DNA of 46,704 nucleotides from Dehalococcoidia bacterium UBA1123 (GTDB lineage Bacteria; Chloroflexota; Dehalococcoidia; Lucifugimonadales; UBA1123), in assembly GCA_002313895.1 (NCBI GenBank), contig DCAW01000064.1, positions 8,992-55,695 of the forward strand, read 5' to 3'. Positions 7,832 through 16,723 of this stretch are shown one piece after another (position 1 is the first letter of the stretch; the number at the start of each line of letters is the position of its first letter). The notes beneath the pieces were generated by a model that was given only the letters and a program-made list of their open reading frames with translations, was not told where the DNA came from and did no database searches. Position numbers and translations under genes: made by a program.

Positions 7832-8620
7832 TCAATCGACTCCAAGGACATAGACCAACTGCTCAGAGTCCGGCTGGGGCGGTTCGCCTCGGTATCCAGT
7901 GAACACCTCCGACACTTTGAACCCGTGAGACAAGAAGAGCCGTTCCAGATCGTCAGCCAGTGTGTACCTACGCTCCACTGTGAACTCCTTGACCCGCAAT
8001 TCTCCGTTCGGAGACTCGATCTCGAAGCGTTGGAACCTGTACTCGATGCTGCTCTGGGTATCGAGTCGAAAGGTGTTCCAGCTTCGGATACGGTTTCCAG
8101 TAGCCGGGTCTACAACATCTGGACGCCGTATCTGTCTTTCGTCAGGCGAGGCCAGCCGTTTCATAGGGATGAAGGCGTCAACAATCACGAGTCCTGAATC
8201 TGCAAGATGCGCCTTGATGCGGTCCAGCGCTTGGCTCTGGGCCTCCGGTGTCAGAAGATAGTTGAACACGTAGTACGGGACCATGACGAGACCGAATTTC
8301 GCGCCCAATTCTAGTTCGCAAACGTCGGCCTGCATGATCTGGACTCGATTTCTGACTACTGAGGGCAGTCCTTTCAGACGATCATCGAGTATCGCCAACA
8401 TGGTAGCGGAGACGTCCATCGCCGCAACGGCGAATCCCGTCTGGGCCAGAGGGATGGTCAACCGACCCGACCCGGCGCCGATCTCCAACACCGACCCACC
8501 GACCTGCACGGCATATTTCTCGTACATGGGGAGATCATCTAGAAAATCTCCGACGTACAGGTCGTAGAATTCTGAAAAGTTGTGGTATGAGTCTGCAGCA
8601 TTTTGTTTCTCACTTGTCAT
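7832..8620 (-). CDS. Class I SAM-dependent methyltransferase
   Basis: 262 residues. The N-terminus FYDLYVGDFLDDLPMYEKYA leads into motif I VLEIGAGSGRLTIPLAQ, then VAAMDVSATML (SAM ribose-binding Asp), and the post-core strands VKEFTVERRYTLADDLERLF and GFKVSEVFTGYRG. The plan fits methyltransferase type-12/25 small-molecule enzymes. The start ATG at 8620 follows a divergent gap with the truncated MFS gene. It is followed immediately by the GNAT gene, so both modifications may act on one metabolite (inference). Confidence 0.85.
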   Translation of the reverse strand: MTSEKQNAADSYHNFSEFYDLYVGDFLDDLPMYEKYAVQVGGSVLEIGAGSGRLTIPLAQTGFAVAAMDVSATMLAILDDRLKGLPSVVRNRVQIMQADVCELELGAKFGLVMVPYYVFNYLLTPEAQSQALDRIKAHLADSGLVIVDAFIPMKRLASPDERQIRRPDVVDPATGNRIRSWNTFRLDTQSSIEYRFQRFEIESPNGELRVKEFTVERRYTLADDLERLFLSHGFKVSEVFTGYRGEPPQPDSEQLVYVLGVD

Positions 8621-8741
8621 TGAGAGAGCCTCGCGAACTTTCGATTCCTAATGCCGCCACTATAACACCGCGTTTCAGCGGACCGAAATTGAAATCCAAT
8701 CGGTATGATAGACTTTGCGAATCTAAGCGGGGAAGAAAATC

Positions 8742-9323
8742 TTGCTGAGCCAGAGCCTCTCCAAAAGAGAAAACTACAAGTGGTGGGTGCTGTTCGCCTT
8801 AGCGTTTGGCACCTTCGCGTCTGTGATGACTCACGGAAGCGTGAACGTCGCCCTGCCGACAATTGCCACCTACTTCGGGACCGACCTGCCAACCGTACAG
8901 TGGGTGGTCATCGCCGAGGCTCTGCCCATCAGCGCTTTGCTGCTCCCGATGGGCAATGGATTGTTCAACTCGGCCAACAGCGCGTCGATATTCAGCGCCG
9001 GGGTGGCTAACAAGCACGGGGTCGTGTCAGCCTTGTTGAGCCTGGTGCGGAACTCTTCAAACGTGACCAGCGTGGCGGTGGCGACAACCATCGTGACAGC
9101 GGCGATGGTGTCCATGGGCTACGCCCCTGACCTAGGAGACGTCCGCGAATCAGAGGACACCGAAGTCCTGAACGCATTCGTCTCCGGCCTACAGCTGTCG
9201 TACCTGATGATGGGCAGTGTCCTGTTCATCGGAATCGCAGCGTCGATCTTCAAAGGGCCCCAGCAGGCCAATAATCCGACAGAACCTGCTCCCGAACCCC
9301 AAGCGCGAGCGGCGGCTGACTAA
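8742..9323 (+). pseudogene. MFS exporter (EmrB/DHA2 type) with large in-frame deletion
   Basis: 193 codons with no stop. The first 70 residues are TM1 and the start of TM2 of a DHA2 drug:H+ antiporter (NVALPTIATYFGTDLPTVQW, then ISALLLPMG). The sequence then jumps directly to the late part of the same family: NGLFNSANSASIFSAGVANK, SLVRNSSNVTSVAVATTI and a final helix LSYLMMGSVLFIGIAASIF. Full proteins have 450-500 residues and 14 helices; here about 300 residues are missing between LLLPMG and NGLFNS (about 8950). The reading frame is kept across the join. It starts at TTG 8742 after GGGGAAG. A working transporter is unlikely. Confidence 0.75.
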
Positions 9324-9335
9324 GCTGTTCAACCC

Positions 9336-10001
9336 ATGACCGATCAAAATCCTACACAGTCATTCCCTGAAAACTACTTCCAAAGAGCAGACGGAAGCGA
9401 TGACCGCCTGTTCTACACCCAGCCGCGCCTGCTCGTTCACATCGACGACCACGCAATAGCCGCGATCCGAAGTTTCTTTCAAGAGCACCTGCCGCAAAAT
9501 GCGACCATCCTCGACCTGATGAGTTCGTGGCGCTCCCACCTGCCCGACGACTTTCTCACCGAAAAGGTTGTGGGCCTGGGCATGAACGACGTCGAGATGC
9601 GCGAGAACCCGCAGCTTGACGAGTGGGTCGTCCACGATCTGAACTCCGATCCGCATCTGCCCTTCGAGACCGGCTCCTTCGACACCGTGGTGGTCACAGT
9701 CTCCATTCAGTACATGACCCGCCCGGTGGAGGTGTTCTCCGAGGTGAGGCGCATTCTTAAGAACGACGGAGCGTTTTACGTCATATACTCCAATCGCATG
9801 TTTCCCACCAAGGCCGTCGCGATCTGGCACAACCTGAACGACAATGAACGGGCGCAGTTGATCGCATCGTACTTCGTAAAATCCGAGGGCTGGAGCCAGC
9901 CGACCGCCTGGGATGTTAGCCTCAAACTGAACATCAAAACGGATCCGGTGTTCATCGTGTCCGCCAACAAGCTGCGTTTTCCTTCTGAGCCGTCCGAATA
10001 G
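9336..10001 (+). CDS. Methyltransferase-like protein (type 11 domain, unusual SAM motif)
   Basis: 221 residues. A class I methyltransferase-like core is visible: TILDLMSSWRSHLPDD in place of motif I, VVGLGMNDVEMREN as strand 2, LPFETGSFDTVVVTVSIQYM as motifs III-IV, and EVRRILKNDGAFYVIYSNRMF. The usual glycine-rich GxGxG loop is replaced by MSSWRSH, so SAM binding may differ or be lost. Similar proteins without GxGxG are known as uncharacterised methyltransferase-domain proteins. It lies 12 bases after the truncated MFS gene. Role unknown. Confidence 0.7.
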   Translation: MTDQNPTQSFPENYFQRADGSDDRLFYTQPRLLVHIDDHAIAAIRSFFQEHLPQNATILDLMSSWRSHLPDDFLTEKVVGLGMNDVEMRENPQLDEWVVHDLNSDPHLPFETGSFDTVVVTVSIQYMTRPVEVFSEVRRILKNDGAFYVIYSNRMFPTKAVAIWHNLNDNERAQLIASYFVKSEGWSQPTAWDVSLKLNIKTDPVFIVSANKLRFPSEPSE

Positions 10002-10030
10002 CTGAAAGCCTCGGTTGCCTACTATATAAT
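10002..10030 (+). promoter_or_regulatory. Promoter of alcohol dehydrogenase
   Basis: CTGAAA (10002-10007), 17 bases, then a perfect TATAAT (10025-10030), located 49 bases upstream of the ATG at 10079. Confidence 0.55.
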
Positions 10031-10078
10031 GACCGCGACTTGATCCCAACAACCTTTACTCTGGAGAGCGAGGCGCCC

Positions 10079-11161
10079 ATGAAAGCAGCAGTTCTACACG
10101 CGGTTGACACTCCGCTTGCCATCGAAGATGTTCAGATAGACAACCCCGGCCCCAGAGAGGTGCTGATCCGAACCGGGGCATCTGGTGTCTGCCACAGCGA
10201 TTTGCATTTCGTTGAGGGCAAGTATCGCATGCACATGCCTGCGGTCCTGGGACACGAAGCCGCCGGCACGGTGGAGGCCGTTGGCTCTCAGGTAAGCTAC
10301 GTCCAGCCTGGAGATCGCGTGATCATGTGCCTGTCGGTGTTTTGCGGGCATTGCGAGAATTGCCTGCGAGGTCGGCCCGTCCTGTGCGACCGAATTGACG
10401 TGGTCCGCTCGCGGTCAGATCCGCCCAGGCTCAAGCAAGAGGACACGCCTGTGACTCAGATGGCCGAGCTTGGTTCGTTCGCAGAGCAAATGCTTGTTCA
10501 CGAACATGCCGTGGTCAAGGTGGACGACGATATGCCTTTTGAACAGCTAGCCCTCATCGGGTGCGGCGTAACCACCGGACTCGGCGCGGTGCTGAACACG
10601 GCCAAAGTTGAGCCAGGAAGCACAGTGGCGGTGATCGGTTGCGGAGGCGTAGGACTCAACGCGATCCAGGGCGCCAGACTGGCAGGCGCGCTTCGCATCA
10701 TCGCCATAGACGCCGTTGAAACCAAACTGACACTGGCGCAGGAGTTCGGCGCCACCGACGTGATCGACGCTTCTGGAGGCGGCGTTGTGGACAAGGTGAA
10801 AGACCTCACTGGCTCCGGCGTGGACTACTCTTTTGAGGCAATCGGCCTCAAAGAGACTGCGGAGCAGTCCTTCGAGATACTGGCTCGGGGAGGAACCGCG
10901 ACCATAATTGGCATGATCCCGCAAGGCACAAAGATCGAGCTTGACGGCCCGTCCTTCCTGAGTGAACGCCGGATACAGGGCAGCAGCATGGGGTCAAACC
11001 GTTTCAGAATCGACATGCCCAGGTACATCGAGTTCTACCGCCAGGGCAGGCTCAAGCTGGACGAGTTGGTGACCCAGAGGATGTCGTTGGAAGGCGTGAA
11101 CCAAGCGTTCGACGATATGAAGCAGGGCCACGTCGCCAGAACCGTGCTGGTATTCGATTAA
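10079..11161 (+). CDS. Zinc-dependent alcohol dehydrogenase (MDR superfamily)
   Basis: 360 residues. Catalytic zinc ligands are Cys in SGVCHSDLHF, His-Glu in VLGHEAAGTV and Cys in LIGCGVTTG. The structural zinc site is the four-cysteine lobe CGHCENCLRGRPVLC. The Rossmann loop is GCGGVGLNAIQGARLAGA followed by IIAIDAV, whose Asp favours NAD. The order and spacing fit class III/NDMA-dependent-like alcohol dehydrogenases. ATG 10079 is preferred to an in-frame TTG at 10040, which lies too close to the promoter. It oxidises an alcohol to an aldehyde; a substrate such as an alcohol released by dehalogenation is possible but speculative. Confidence 0.9.
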   Translation: MKAAVLHAVDTPLAIEDVQIDNPGPREVLIRTGASGVCHSDLHFVEGKYRMHMPAVLGHEAAGTVEAVGSQVSYVQPGDRVIMCLSVFCGHCENCLRGRPVLCDRIDVVRSRSDPPRLKQEDTPVTQMAELGSFAEQMLVHEHAVVKVDDDMPFEQLALIGCGVTTGLGAVLNTAKVEPGSTVAVIGCGGVGLNAIQGARLAGALRIIAIDAVETKLTLAQEFGATDVIDASGGGVVDKVKDLTGSGVDYSFEAIGLKETAEQSFEILARGGTATIIGMIPQGTKIELDGPSFLSERRIQGSSMGSNRFRIDMPRYIEFYRQGRLKLDELVTQRMSLEGVNQAFDDMKQGHVARTVLVFD

Positions 11162-11170
11162 TCAGGAAGC

Positions 11171-11563
11171 ATGACAAATATGAGTAGCGAATCTGTCTCA
11201 AGCTTATACTCGGACAATGTCGGCATAACCAAGGGCGACAGTTACCGGATCGCTTGGCAAGAACTGGCTTGGTTAGTAAGTCATGCCAGCAGCATGGCAG
11301 AGGCTAGGTTGGACCTTTTGAAGTCTCTTCAGACCGCATTGCCGAGTCAAGATTCTGGGGATATAGCAGACCTCAAGGAACTGCTGTCCAACCTCATCAT
11401 CATGCAGTCCAGGCTTGCGGGTCGAGAGGAAGAACTGGATGGAGCGCTGTCATTGCTATCCGGAAATCCGCCCGTTTCCCATGTGGCGTTAAATCAGGAT
11501 ACAATCTCCAGCATGGCGACCGAGATTCTGAGCGCCGCCCAGCGGATTACATCGAAGGTCTAG
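11171..11563 (+). CDS. Hypothetical helical protein
   Basis: 130 residues, not recognised. It is predicted mostly alpha-helical, with no cysteine, no membrane helix and no signal peptide. A leucine-rich central segment (DIADLKELLSNLIIMQSRLAG) could form a helical hairpin. AGGAAG lies just upstream of the ATG at 11171, with a second ATG at 11180. It sits 9 bases after the alcohol dehydrogenase and 4 bases before the SirB1-like gene, so it is likely part of the same transcript. No function is assigned. Confidence 0.55.
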   Translation: MTNMSSESVSSLYSDNVGITKGDSYRIAWQELAWLVSHASSMAEARLDLLKSLQTALPSQDSGDIADLKELLSNLIIMQSRLAGREEELDGALSLLSGNPPVSHVALNQDTISSMATEILSAAQRITSKV

Positions 11564-11567
11564 GTCT

Positions 11568-12395
11568 TTGGACAAGAACTACATCCTGAAGAATTTCGAG
11601 GACATCGCGCAACTTCCGGACCGCGAGATCGATCTGGCGCGCGCCGCGTTCCTGATCGCGTCATCCGAATACCCCACTCTGAACGTCGAGCGCGAGTTGT
11701 TCATGCTCCAACGCTTGGCAGGGGACGTGTCTAGCAAGCTGATGGAGGAAGACGAGCCTCTCTTCACCATGAACACCCTCAGCGAGCATCTGTTCGACGA
11801 CCTGGGCTTCAAAGGCGACTCGGAGAACTACTACGACCCACGAAACAGCTATCTGAACGACGTTGTCTCCCGCAAGCACGGAATACCCATCACACTCTCG
11901 CTGGTGTACATCGAGGTGGGCCGACGACTGAGGATGCCATTGGAAGGAATCGGGATGCCGGGCCATTTCCTGGTGCGGCATCGGGAGATTGACGACCTTT
12001 TCGTTGACCCATTCAACGGCGGCATCCTGCTGTCAACCGAGGAGTGCAAGCAGCGTCTGAAGGACTCGGTTCGCGGCTCATTTCACTGGGACCCCAAATT
12101 CCTCCAACCTGTGACCAACCGCGAATTTCTGGCGAGAATCATCCGCAATCTGAAGTCGATCTATCTCAGAAAAAGGGATCACGCTCGAGCGCTAACGATG
12201 ATCGAGTTCGCGCTGGCTCTGGACCCGAACTCTACGTCAGACCGCAGAGACCGAGGAATCATCCACTACCATCTGGGCAACAGCGCCGAAGCGTTGAACG
12301 ACCTTCAATACTACCTTGATTCCAGCCCCCACGGTCATGACACCGAAGGCGTACATCAGTTGGTGTCAGAACTCCGCAGTTTCCTGGACGACTGA
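11568..12395 (+). CDS. SirB1 family transglutaminase-like protein with TPR
   Basis: 275 residues. The N-terminal SirB1 domain has LARAAFLIASSEYP, then the transglutaminase-like core YYDPRNSYLNDVVSRKHGIP, ITLSLVYIEVGRRL and the histidine motif GMPGHFLVRH with FVDPFNGG. The family lacks the usual catalytic cysteine of true transglutaminases; no Cys is seen in the SRKHGIPITLS segment, as expected. The C-terminal 80 residues form tetratricopeptide repeats (RALTMIEFALALDPNSTSDR, then GIIHYHLGNSAEALNDL). Starts at TTG 11568, 4 bases after the upstream stop. The physiological role of SirB1 proteins is poorly known. Confidence 0.85.
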   Translation: MDKNYILKNFEDIAQLPDREIDLARAAFLIASSEYPTLNVERELFMLQRLAGDVSSKLMEEDEPLFTMNTLSEHLFDDLGFKGDSENYYDPRNSYLNDVVSRKHGIPITLSLVYIEVGRRLRMPLEGIGMPGHFLVRHREIDDLFVDPFNGGILLSTEECKQRLKDSVRGSFHWDPKFLQPVTNREFLARIIRNLKSIYLRKRDHARALTMIEFALALDPNSTSDRRDRGIIHYHLGNSAEALNDLQYYLDSSPHGHDTEGVHQLVSELRSFLDD

Positions 12396-12403
12396 AGCCT
12401 CTG

Positions 12404-12946
12404 TCATGGAGTGATGCTTCGGAAGACCGCGAAAGCGATGTCCTGCTGATACGCTGACATTTCGCGGCCCACAATCAGCAGTTGGGTGGCCTCAAGATCC
12501 ACGATCATGCCTGTGACCCCTTGTTCGTCAACCTGCGGGCGAACAAGAATCCTGGGAATCCCCTCCTCAGTCCCTTCTTTGGTGACCAAGCGCGCCGCCG
12601 CTTTCTGTTCGTCCAGAGATGTAGAACCGCGCCCCCTATGTCGTCAAGAATGCTGACCGCAATCGGGCCGCCCTGAAAATCCAGAGTGAACTCCTGCCCA
12701 ACCAATTAGCCTGACCAGAAATTCGTCCTGGGGCGGGCGTGCATGGTGTCACATCCGATTGGCATTTTAGCGGAGAATATCCTTGTTCCCTGGGCGCCAG
12801 GAGCGTCAGAATCCAGCAAATTGATTTCTTTGGTGCGCCAGTTCTCCACATCGTCTTCAAAATATTTGATGACTCTGCTACCGGGCTCCGGCTGGCATGC
12901 TCCGGCCAGCATCGCCATCGCGATTATTGAGAAACGACAGTATCAT
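12404..12946 (-). pseudogene. Degraded secreted/lipoprotein gene, paralogue copy A
   Basis: Minus strand. The pieces are a lipobox-like LAGAC start (MAMLAGACQPEP), then ENWRTKEINLLDSD and SAKMPIGCDTMHARPRTNFW. An in-frame TAA follows at 12706-12708, then FTLDFQGGPIAVSILDDIGG, a frame change near 12610-12640, and finally IPRILVRPQ, GVTGMIVDL and a terminal IAFAVFRSITP. Each block aligns with a block of copy B (18651-19224), which has LPEGWEVRHAQVGADLW, FSLGYSGGPMAVSGLYEI, TLVRPRG and IAIFRSITP. An ATG at 12946 in another frame (MILSF) would complete a lipoprotein signal if one more shift is allowed. Dead as encoded; original function unknown. Confidence 0.65.
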
Positions 12947-13193
12947 AGCTTGGAGGCCGTTTGTTTTCAGATTGCAGACTGATGACGGTCGGTGTATGCG
13001 CTGCACTTGCCCTATCCCATCAACGGGATTGGGTTTCCGCAACTCGATTCATTCACGCTCTGCCAATTCGACCCCAGGCGCAGGGACGATGTTGCAGTGG
13101 CATGTCCTTAATTTCCCGACACCCTGTTATGATTGGTTTCCAAGAATATAAACCGTTGCGTTGAACGCTCACACACGGAAAGCGGTGTCGAGT
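12947..13193. other. Intergenic gap, nothing recognised
   Basis: About 250 bases between copy A and the phosphatase gene. Short frames on both strands show no family resemblance; no hairpin with a T-tract is seen. Confidence 0.5.
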
Positions 13194-13625
13194 ATGAAGG
13201 TTCTGTTTGTTTGCCAGTCGAACGTCGGCAGAAGCCAAGTGGCCCACGAGTTTTTCCAATCCATGTCTAAGCACGAATCCTTGACCGCAGGCACCGAGGT
13301 TGAACAGATAATGGCCGAGTACCCTGCTCCCACACGGATGGTCAAAGACGACCCACGCCATCGGAACTCCATCCCATATATGAAGGGCCACGGCATCGAT
13401 ATTTCTGAGAACCTCCGAGACCAGCTTACACAGAAGATGGTGGTCGAGGTTGATCGGGTCATCGTCATGGCCGATAGGGAAACTTGGCCCGACTACCTGC
13501 GCTCCGCCGACAACGTTACTGCGTGGGACATGACCGACCCGGTGGGACGCGACGCCGAGTTCGCAGGCCAGATTTTTGACGAGATCAAAAGCCGCGTCGA
13601 AAAACTTGTGGCTGAAATCGGATAG
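13194..13625 (+). CDS. Low-molecular-weight protein tyrosine phosphatase / ArsC-like
   Basis: 143 residues. The P-loop C-x5-R is at residues 7-13 (VCQSNVGRSQ), at the normal position right after beta-1 (MKVLFVC). The general-acid Asp region is WDMTDP near residue 115, followed by a C-terminal helix. LMW phosphatases dephosphorylate proteins; related ArsC enzymes reduce arsenate and need extra cysteines, of which none is evident here, so phosphatase is favoured. ATG 13194 is chosen because the fold begins there; a TTG at 13161 is possible. It overlaps nothing and is followed by an amidohydrolase 37 bases later. Confidence 0.8.
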   Translation: MKVLFVCQSNVGRSQVAHEFFQSMSKHESLTAGTEVEQIMAEYPAPTRMVKDDPRHRNSIPYMKGHGIDISENLRDQLTQKMVVEVDRVIVMADRETWPDYLRSADNVTAWDMTDPVGRDAEFAGQIFDEIKSRVEKLVAEIG

Positions 13626-13662
13626 CCCACAATACAATCAGATTCGATTCAGGGAGGACCCC

Positions 13663-14613
13663 GTGGCAACTTCTCAGATAATCGACGCTCACATGCACAT
13701 CTACCGCACCAAAGAAGAGGGGCGACGCCAGTTCGAGGGCGGCTACGTCATCTGGGAATATGGCGAGAAGCCAGACGTCCACTTCAGCCAGTACGACGGA
13801 GACATCGAGGACGCCCTTGATGCGATGGAGAAGTCTGGTGTCTCCAAGGCGGTGGTTATGAACCTGTTCAGTGTGACAAGAACGCGAGAGCACAACATCT
13901 CGACTTTGCCGGACACGCTGACCGCCGCCGACCGAACGAGGGAGATTCAGCGCATCGACGACTCGTTCGCCGAGCTTCTTCAGGAGTTCAACACCTGGAT
14001 TTGCGACACAGTGAAACCCTACCCTCAACTTGTGCCTTTCATTTCCACCGACCCCACGGCGCTACCCGGAGAGGCGGGAGCGCGGCACATACGCGAAATG
14101 GTGGAGAATCATGGAGCGCGGGGCATCAAGCTTCACCCTGTTCTGCAGGACTTTAATATGTCGGATCAAAGGATGTGGCCCTTCTACGAGGTCTGTCAGG
14201 AGTTGGGAATCGCCATCGTCGCCCACTCAGGCCCGGCCCAGGGCGGGGAGCCTCACGCAGAGCCGAGAAGCTTCACCGGCGCGCTGGAGGCGTTCCCCAA
14301 CCTGAAAATCGTTCTTGCCCACATGGGAGGAGGAACATGGGATCAGGCCACGGCTATTGCCGACGCCTACCCCAACGCCTACTTCGACTGCTGTGAGATC
14401 ATCGAGTGGACGGGCGGCACGAACGCGCCCACAGAAGCGCAATTCGCCCAATTGATCAAGGATGTCGGCCCGGAGCGTGTCCTGATGGGTTCGGACTTCC
14501 CCTGGTACGATCTCGACCACCAGATCGAGCGCATCATGGAACTCCCCCTGCTCTCCCAGGAAGAGAAAGAGGGCATGCTGGGCGCCAACGCCGAACGAAT
14601 CCTGGGGTTGTAA
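13663..14613 (+). CDS. Amidohydrolase-2 family protein
   Basis: 316 residues, second member of the family in the window. Metal ligands are HxH in IIDAHMHIY at the N-terminus, His in AHSGPAQGG, His in VLAHMGGGTWD and Asp in LMGSDFPWYD; IKLHPVLQDF is the strand-4 segment. The start is the GTG at 13663, with AGGGAGG 6 bases upstream and HxH about seven residues in; longer frames overlap the phosphatase gene. It has an insertion after strand 1 (VIWEYGEKPDVHFSQYDG) not seen in the 3757 gene. Probably a hydrolase or non-oxidative decarboxylase of a small carboxylic substrate. Confidence 0.85.
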   Translation: MATSQIIDAHMHIYRTKEEGRRQFEGGYVIWEYGEKPDVHFSQYDGDIEDALDAMEKSGVSKAVVMNLFSVTRTREHNISTLPDTLTAADRTREIQRIDDSFAELLQEFNTWICDTVKPYPQLVPFISTDPTALPGEAGARHIREMVENHGARGIKLHPVLQDFNMSDQRMWPFYEVCQELGIAIVAHSGPAQGGEPHAEPRSFTGALEAFPNLKIVLAHMGGGTWDQATAIADAYPNAYFDCCEIIEWTGGTNAPTEAQFAQLIKDVGPERVLMGSDFPWYDLDHQIERIMELPLLSQEEKEGMLGANAERILGL

Positions 14614-14920
14614 GGCTCGGCTGATAATCCGCAGCTTCGGTGTCGTTCGGTTTGTCGGCTATTCTTTTGGGCAGACGCTCGCCCTTCTCGATTTTCTGTC
14701 TCATCATTCGGGAATACCACACCATGCGACTACTTTCACCTTTTTCTCACTAGTGATAAGCTGTGCCCTGCGTGTCGGTATGCAGGACTCTAAGCTCAGG
14801 CACAATTTTGTGCCTTTTAGCCAGTGGATTGCAGGCCATCGGTCACTAAATTAATGGCAACCGCAAGAGATTACCGCAGATTTGATATCTGCTCATAGAT
14901 TGCGAGGCTCTGCAAGCTAG
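14614..14920. other. Intergenic region upstream of ABC exporter operon
   Basis: 307 bases without a gene. A box TTTTTCTCACTAGTGATAA (14741-14759) recurs with 17 of 19 bases identical upstream of the lipoprotein at 19341. No clear sigma-70 promoter could be fixed. Confidence 0.5.
14741..14759. promoter_or_regulatory. Shared upstream box, copy 1
   Basis: TTTTTCTCACTAGTGATAA, 161 bases before the ABC exporter start. It matches 19282-19300 at 17 of 19 positions. Function unknown; a regulatory site is inferred from recurrence upstream of two exported or envelope genes. Confidence 0.4.
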
Positions 14921-16723
14921 ATGAGTATCTTGATCAGAATCACCAGGCGGGCCTATCGGTATCGCACGCGCCTAATTCTGGCGTATTTATGTTTCATCGC
15001 CGCTATCGGATTTTCCCTTCTCATCCCCTTCATATTTGGCGAAGTCATAGATAAGCTTGTCACAACTCAGGGTGGGCGAATCGTGCCAACAGATGTGGAC
15101 AGAGGCGATCTGATCTTGTTGGCTCTGGCCTTATTAGGCGTGAGCATGATCCGAGGCATCTTCGACTTCGCCCGGACTTATACCACCGACTCCCTCTCTC
15201 AGTTGGTTACGTACGACATACGTAACGACATGTACGATAAGCTCCAGCATCTCAGCTTCGCCTTCCACGATAAAGAGCACACCGGGAACCTGATGTCCAA
15301 AGTCACCTCAGATATTGAGGCGGTACGGCGTTTCGTGATGATGGGACTGGTCCGTTCGTTTGAAGTGCTGCTTAGAGTGATCGCAGTCACGCTGATACTG
15401 GTCTTCCTGAGTTGGGAACTGACGCTGATCAGCCTGATATTCGTGCCCTTCCTGGTTTACAGGTCTTCCATAGTGATGGTGAGACTGCGGGCGATGTGGA
15501 ACCATGTCCAGCAGATCATGGGACAACTGGTGACTGTCCTTCAGGAGAATCTGGTAGGAATTCACGTCGTCAAAGCATTTGCGGCAGAGGAACACGAAAG
15601 CAAGAAGTACGCCGCCAAAGCCCAGGAGTTGCGCGAGGAGTATTTCAAAAACGAAAAATTGCAGGGGACAAACAGCGCATGGATGACCTTCGCTTTCACC
15701 ATATCCCTGGGCCTCATCGTGTGGTACGGAGGGTGGGAGGTCATCAGAGGTGACCTGACCGCCGGAGGCCTGACGATGTTTGCGCTCTATCTGGGCCAGC
15801 TATTCTTCCCAATTCGTATGTCAGCCTTTGTCATAGCCACTTTTTCCAGGGCAACCGCCTCTGGCGCTCGAATATTCGAAGTGCTGGATGCCCGATCGCC
15901 TGTGGAGGAGAAACCCGATGCCAGAGACATGGGCCGCGTCACGGGACACGTCCGGTTTGAGAACGTGTCGTTCTCATACGACAGCCACTCGTCTGCCCTG
16001 AAGAATGTGGACATATCGGCGGCGCCAGGCTCAGTCATCGCGCTGCTTGGAGCTCCTGGAAGCGGCAAGAGCACGATCGTCAATCTACTGCCTCGATTTT
16101 ACGCCGCCACAGAAGGCATGATCAGTATTGATGGCACCGACATCCAGGATTTCACTCTGGCATCCCTGCGTAGAAATGTGGGAATTGTTCAGCAGGACGT
16201 GTACCTGTTCACTGCCAGCATAAGCGACAACATATCCTACGGAGCGCCGGATGCCTCAGTTGAGGAAATCGTTCACGCAGCCAAGGTTGCCCAACTCCAC
16301 GACCACATAGAGAGCCTGCCCGGCGGGTACGACACCTGGGTCGGTGAGCGTGGAATGACCCTCTCAGGAGGTCAGAGACAGCGCCTCTCGATTGCGCGCA
16401 CTGTCTTAATCGATCCACCGGTGCTGATTCTGGACGACTCGACATCCAGCGTTGATGTCGAGACTGAACGTTTGATCCACGAGGCTATGGCTGAGGTTAT
16501 GAAGAACCGCACCACTTTTGTCATCGCCCACCGCCTCAGCACAGTAAGAGACGCAGACCTCATCCTGGTGCTGGGTGACGGAGAGATCGTGGAGCGAGGC
16601 ACGCATCTGGAACTCATGGCCCTTGGGGGCATCTATCAAGACATCTATGAGCTACAGCTTCGTCCCCAGGAGGAAGTCATGCTTGATGCCCGCATAGTCT
16701 CAGGCAATGGAGGTGACAGCTAA
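14921..16723 (+). CDS. ABC exporter subunit 1 (TMD-NBD, degenerate ATPase site)
   Basis: 600 residues, a half-size exporter with six predicted helices (residues 15-300) fused to an ATPase domain. Walker A is GAPGSGKST (about 377), Q-loop IVQQDVYLF, signature LSGGQRQRLSIAR (about 480), Walker B LILDDSTSSVD (about 500) and H-loop IAHRLSTVRDADL. The catalytic glutamate after Walker B is aspartate (DD), as in the non-consensus half of TM287/288- and BmrC/D-type heterodimers. Its stop overlaps the next start (TAATG), so the two subunits are made together. Exports an unknown amphipathic substrate across the cytoplasmic membrane. Confidence 0.92.
   Translation: MSILIRITRRAYRYRTRLILAYLCFIAAIGFSLLIPFIFGEVIDKLVTTQGGRIVPTDVDRGDLILLALALLGVSMIRGIFDFARTYTTDSLSQLVTYDIRNDMYDKLQHLSFAFHDKEHTGNLMSKVTSDIEAVRRFVMMGLVRSFEVLLRVIAVTLILVFLSWELTLISLIFVPFLVYRSSIVMVRLRAMWNHVQQIMGQLVTVLQENLVGIHVVKAFAAEEHESKKYAAKAQELREEYFKNEKLQGTNSAWMTFAFTISLGLIVWYGGWEVIRGDLTAGGLTMFALYLGQLFFPIRMSAFVIATFSRATASGARIFEVLDARSPVEEKPDARDMGRVTGHVRFENVSFSYDSHSSALKNVDISAAPGSVIALLGAPGSGKSTIVNLLPRFYAATEGMISIDGTDIQDFTLASLRRNVGIVQQDVYLFTASISDNISYGAPDASVEEIVHAAKVAQLHDHIESLPGGYDTWVGERGMTLSGGQRQRLSIARTVLIDPPVLILDDSTSSVDVETERLIHEAMAEVMKNRTTFVIAHRLSTVRDADLILVLGDGEIVERGTHLELMALGGIYQDIYELQLRPQEEVMLDARIVSGNGGDS

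Noticed and set aside
13053..13637. 194-codon minus-strand frame opposite the phosphatase gene
   Set aside because: Antisense shadow of the LMW phosphatase; no motif and no ribosome site.
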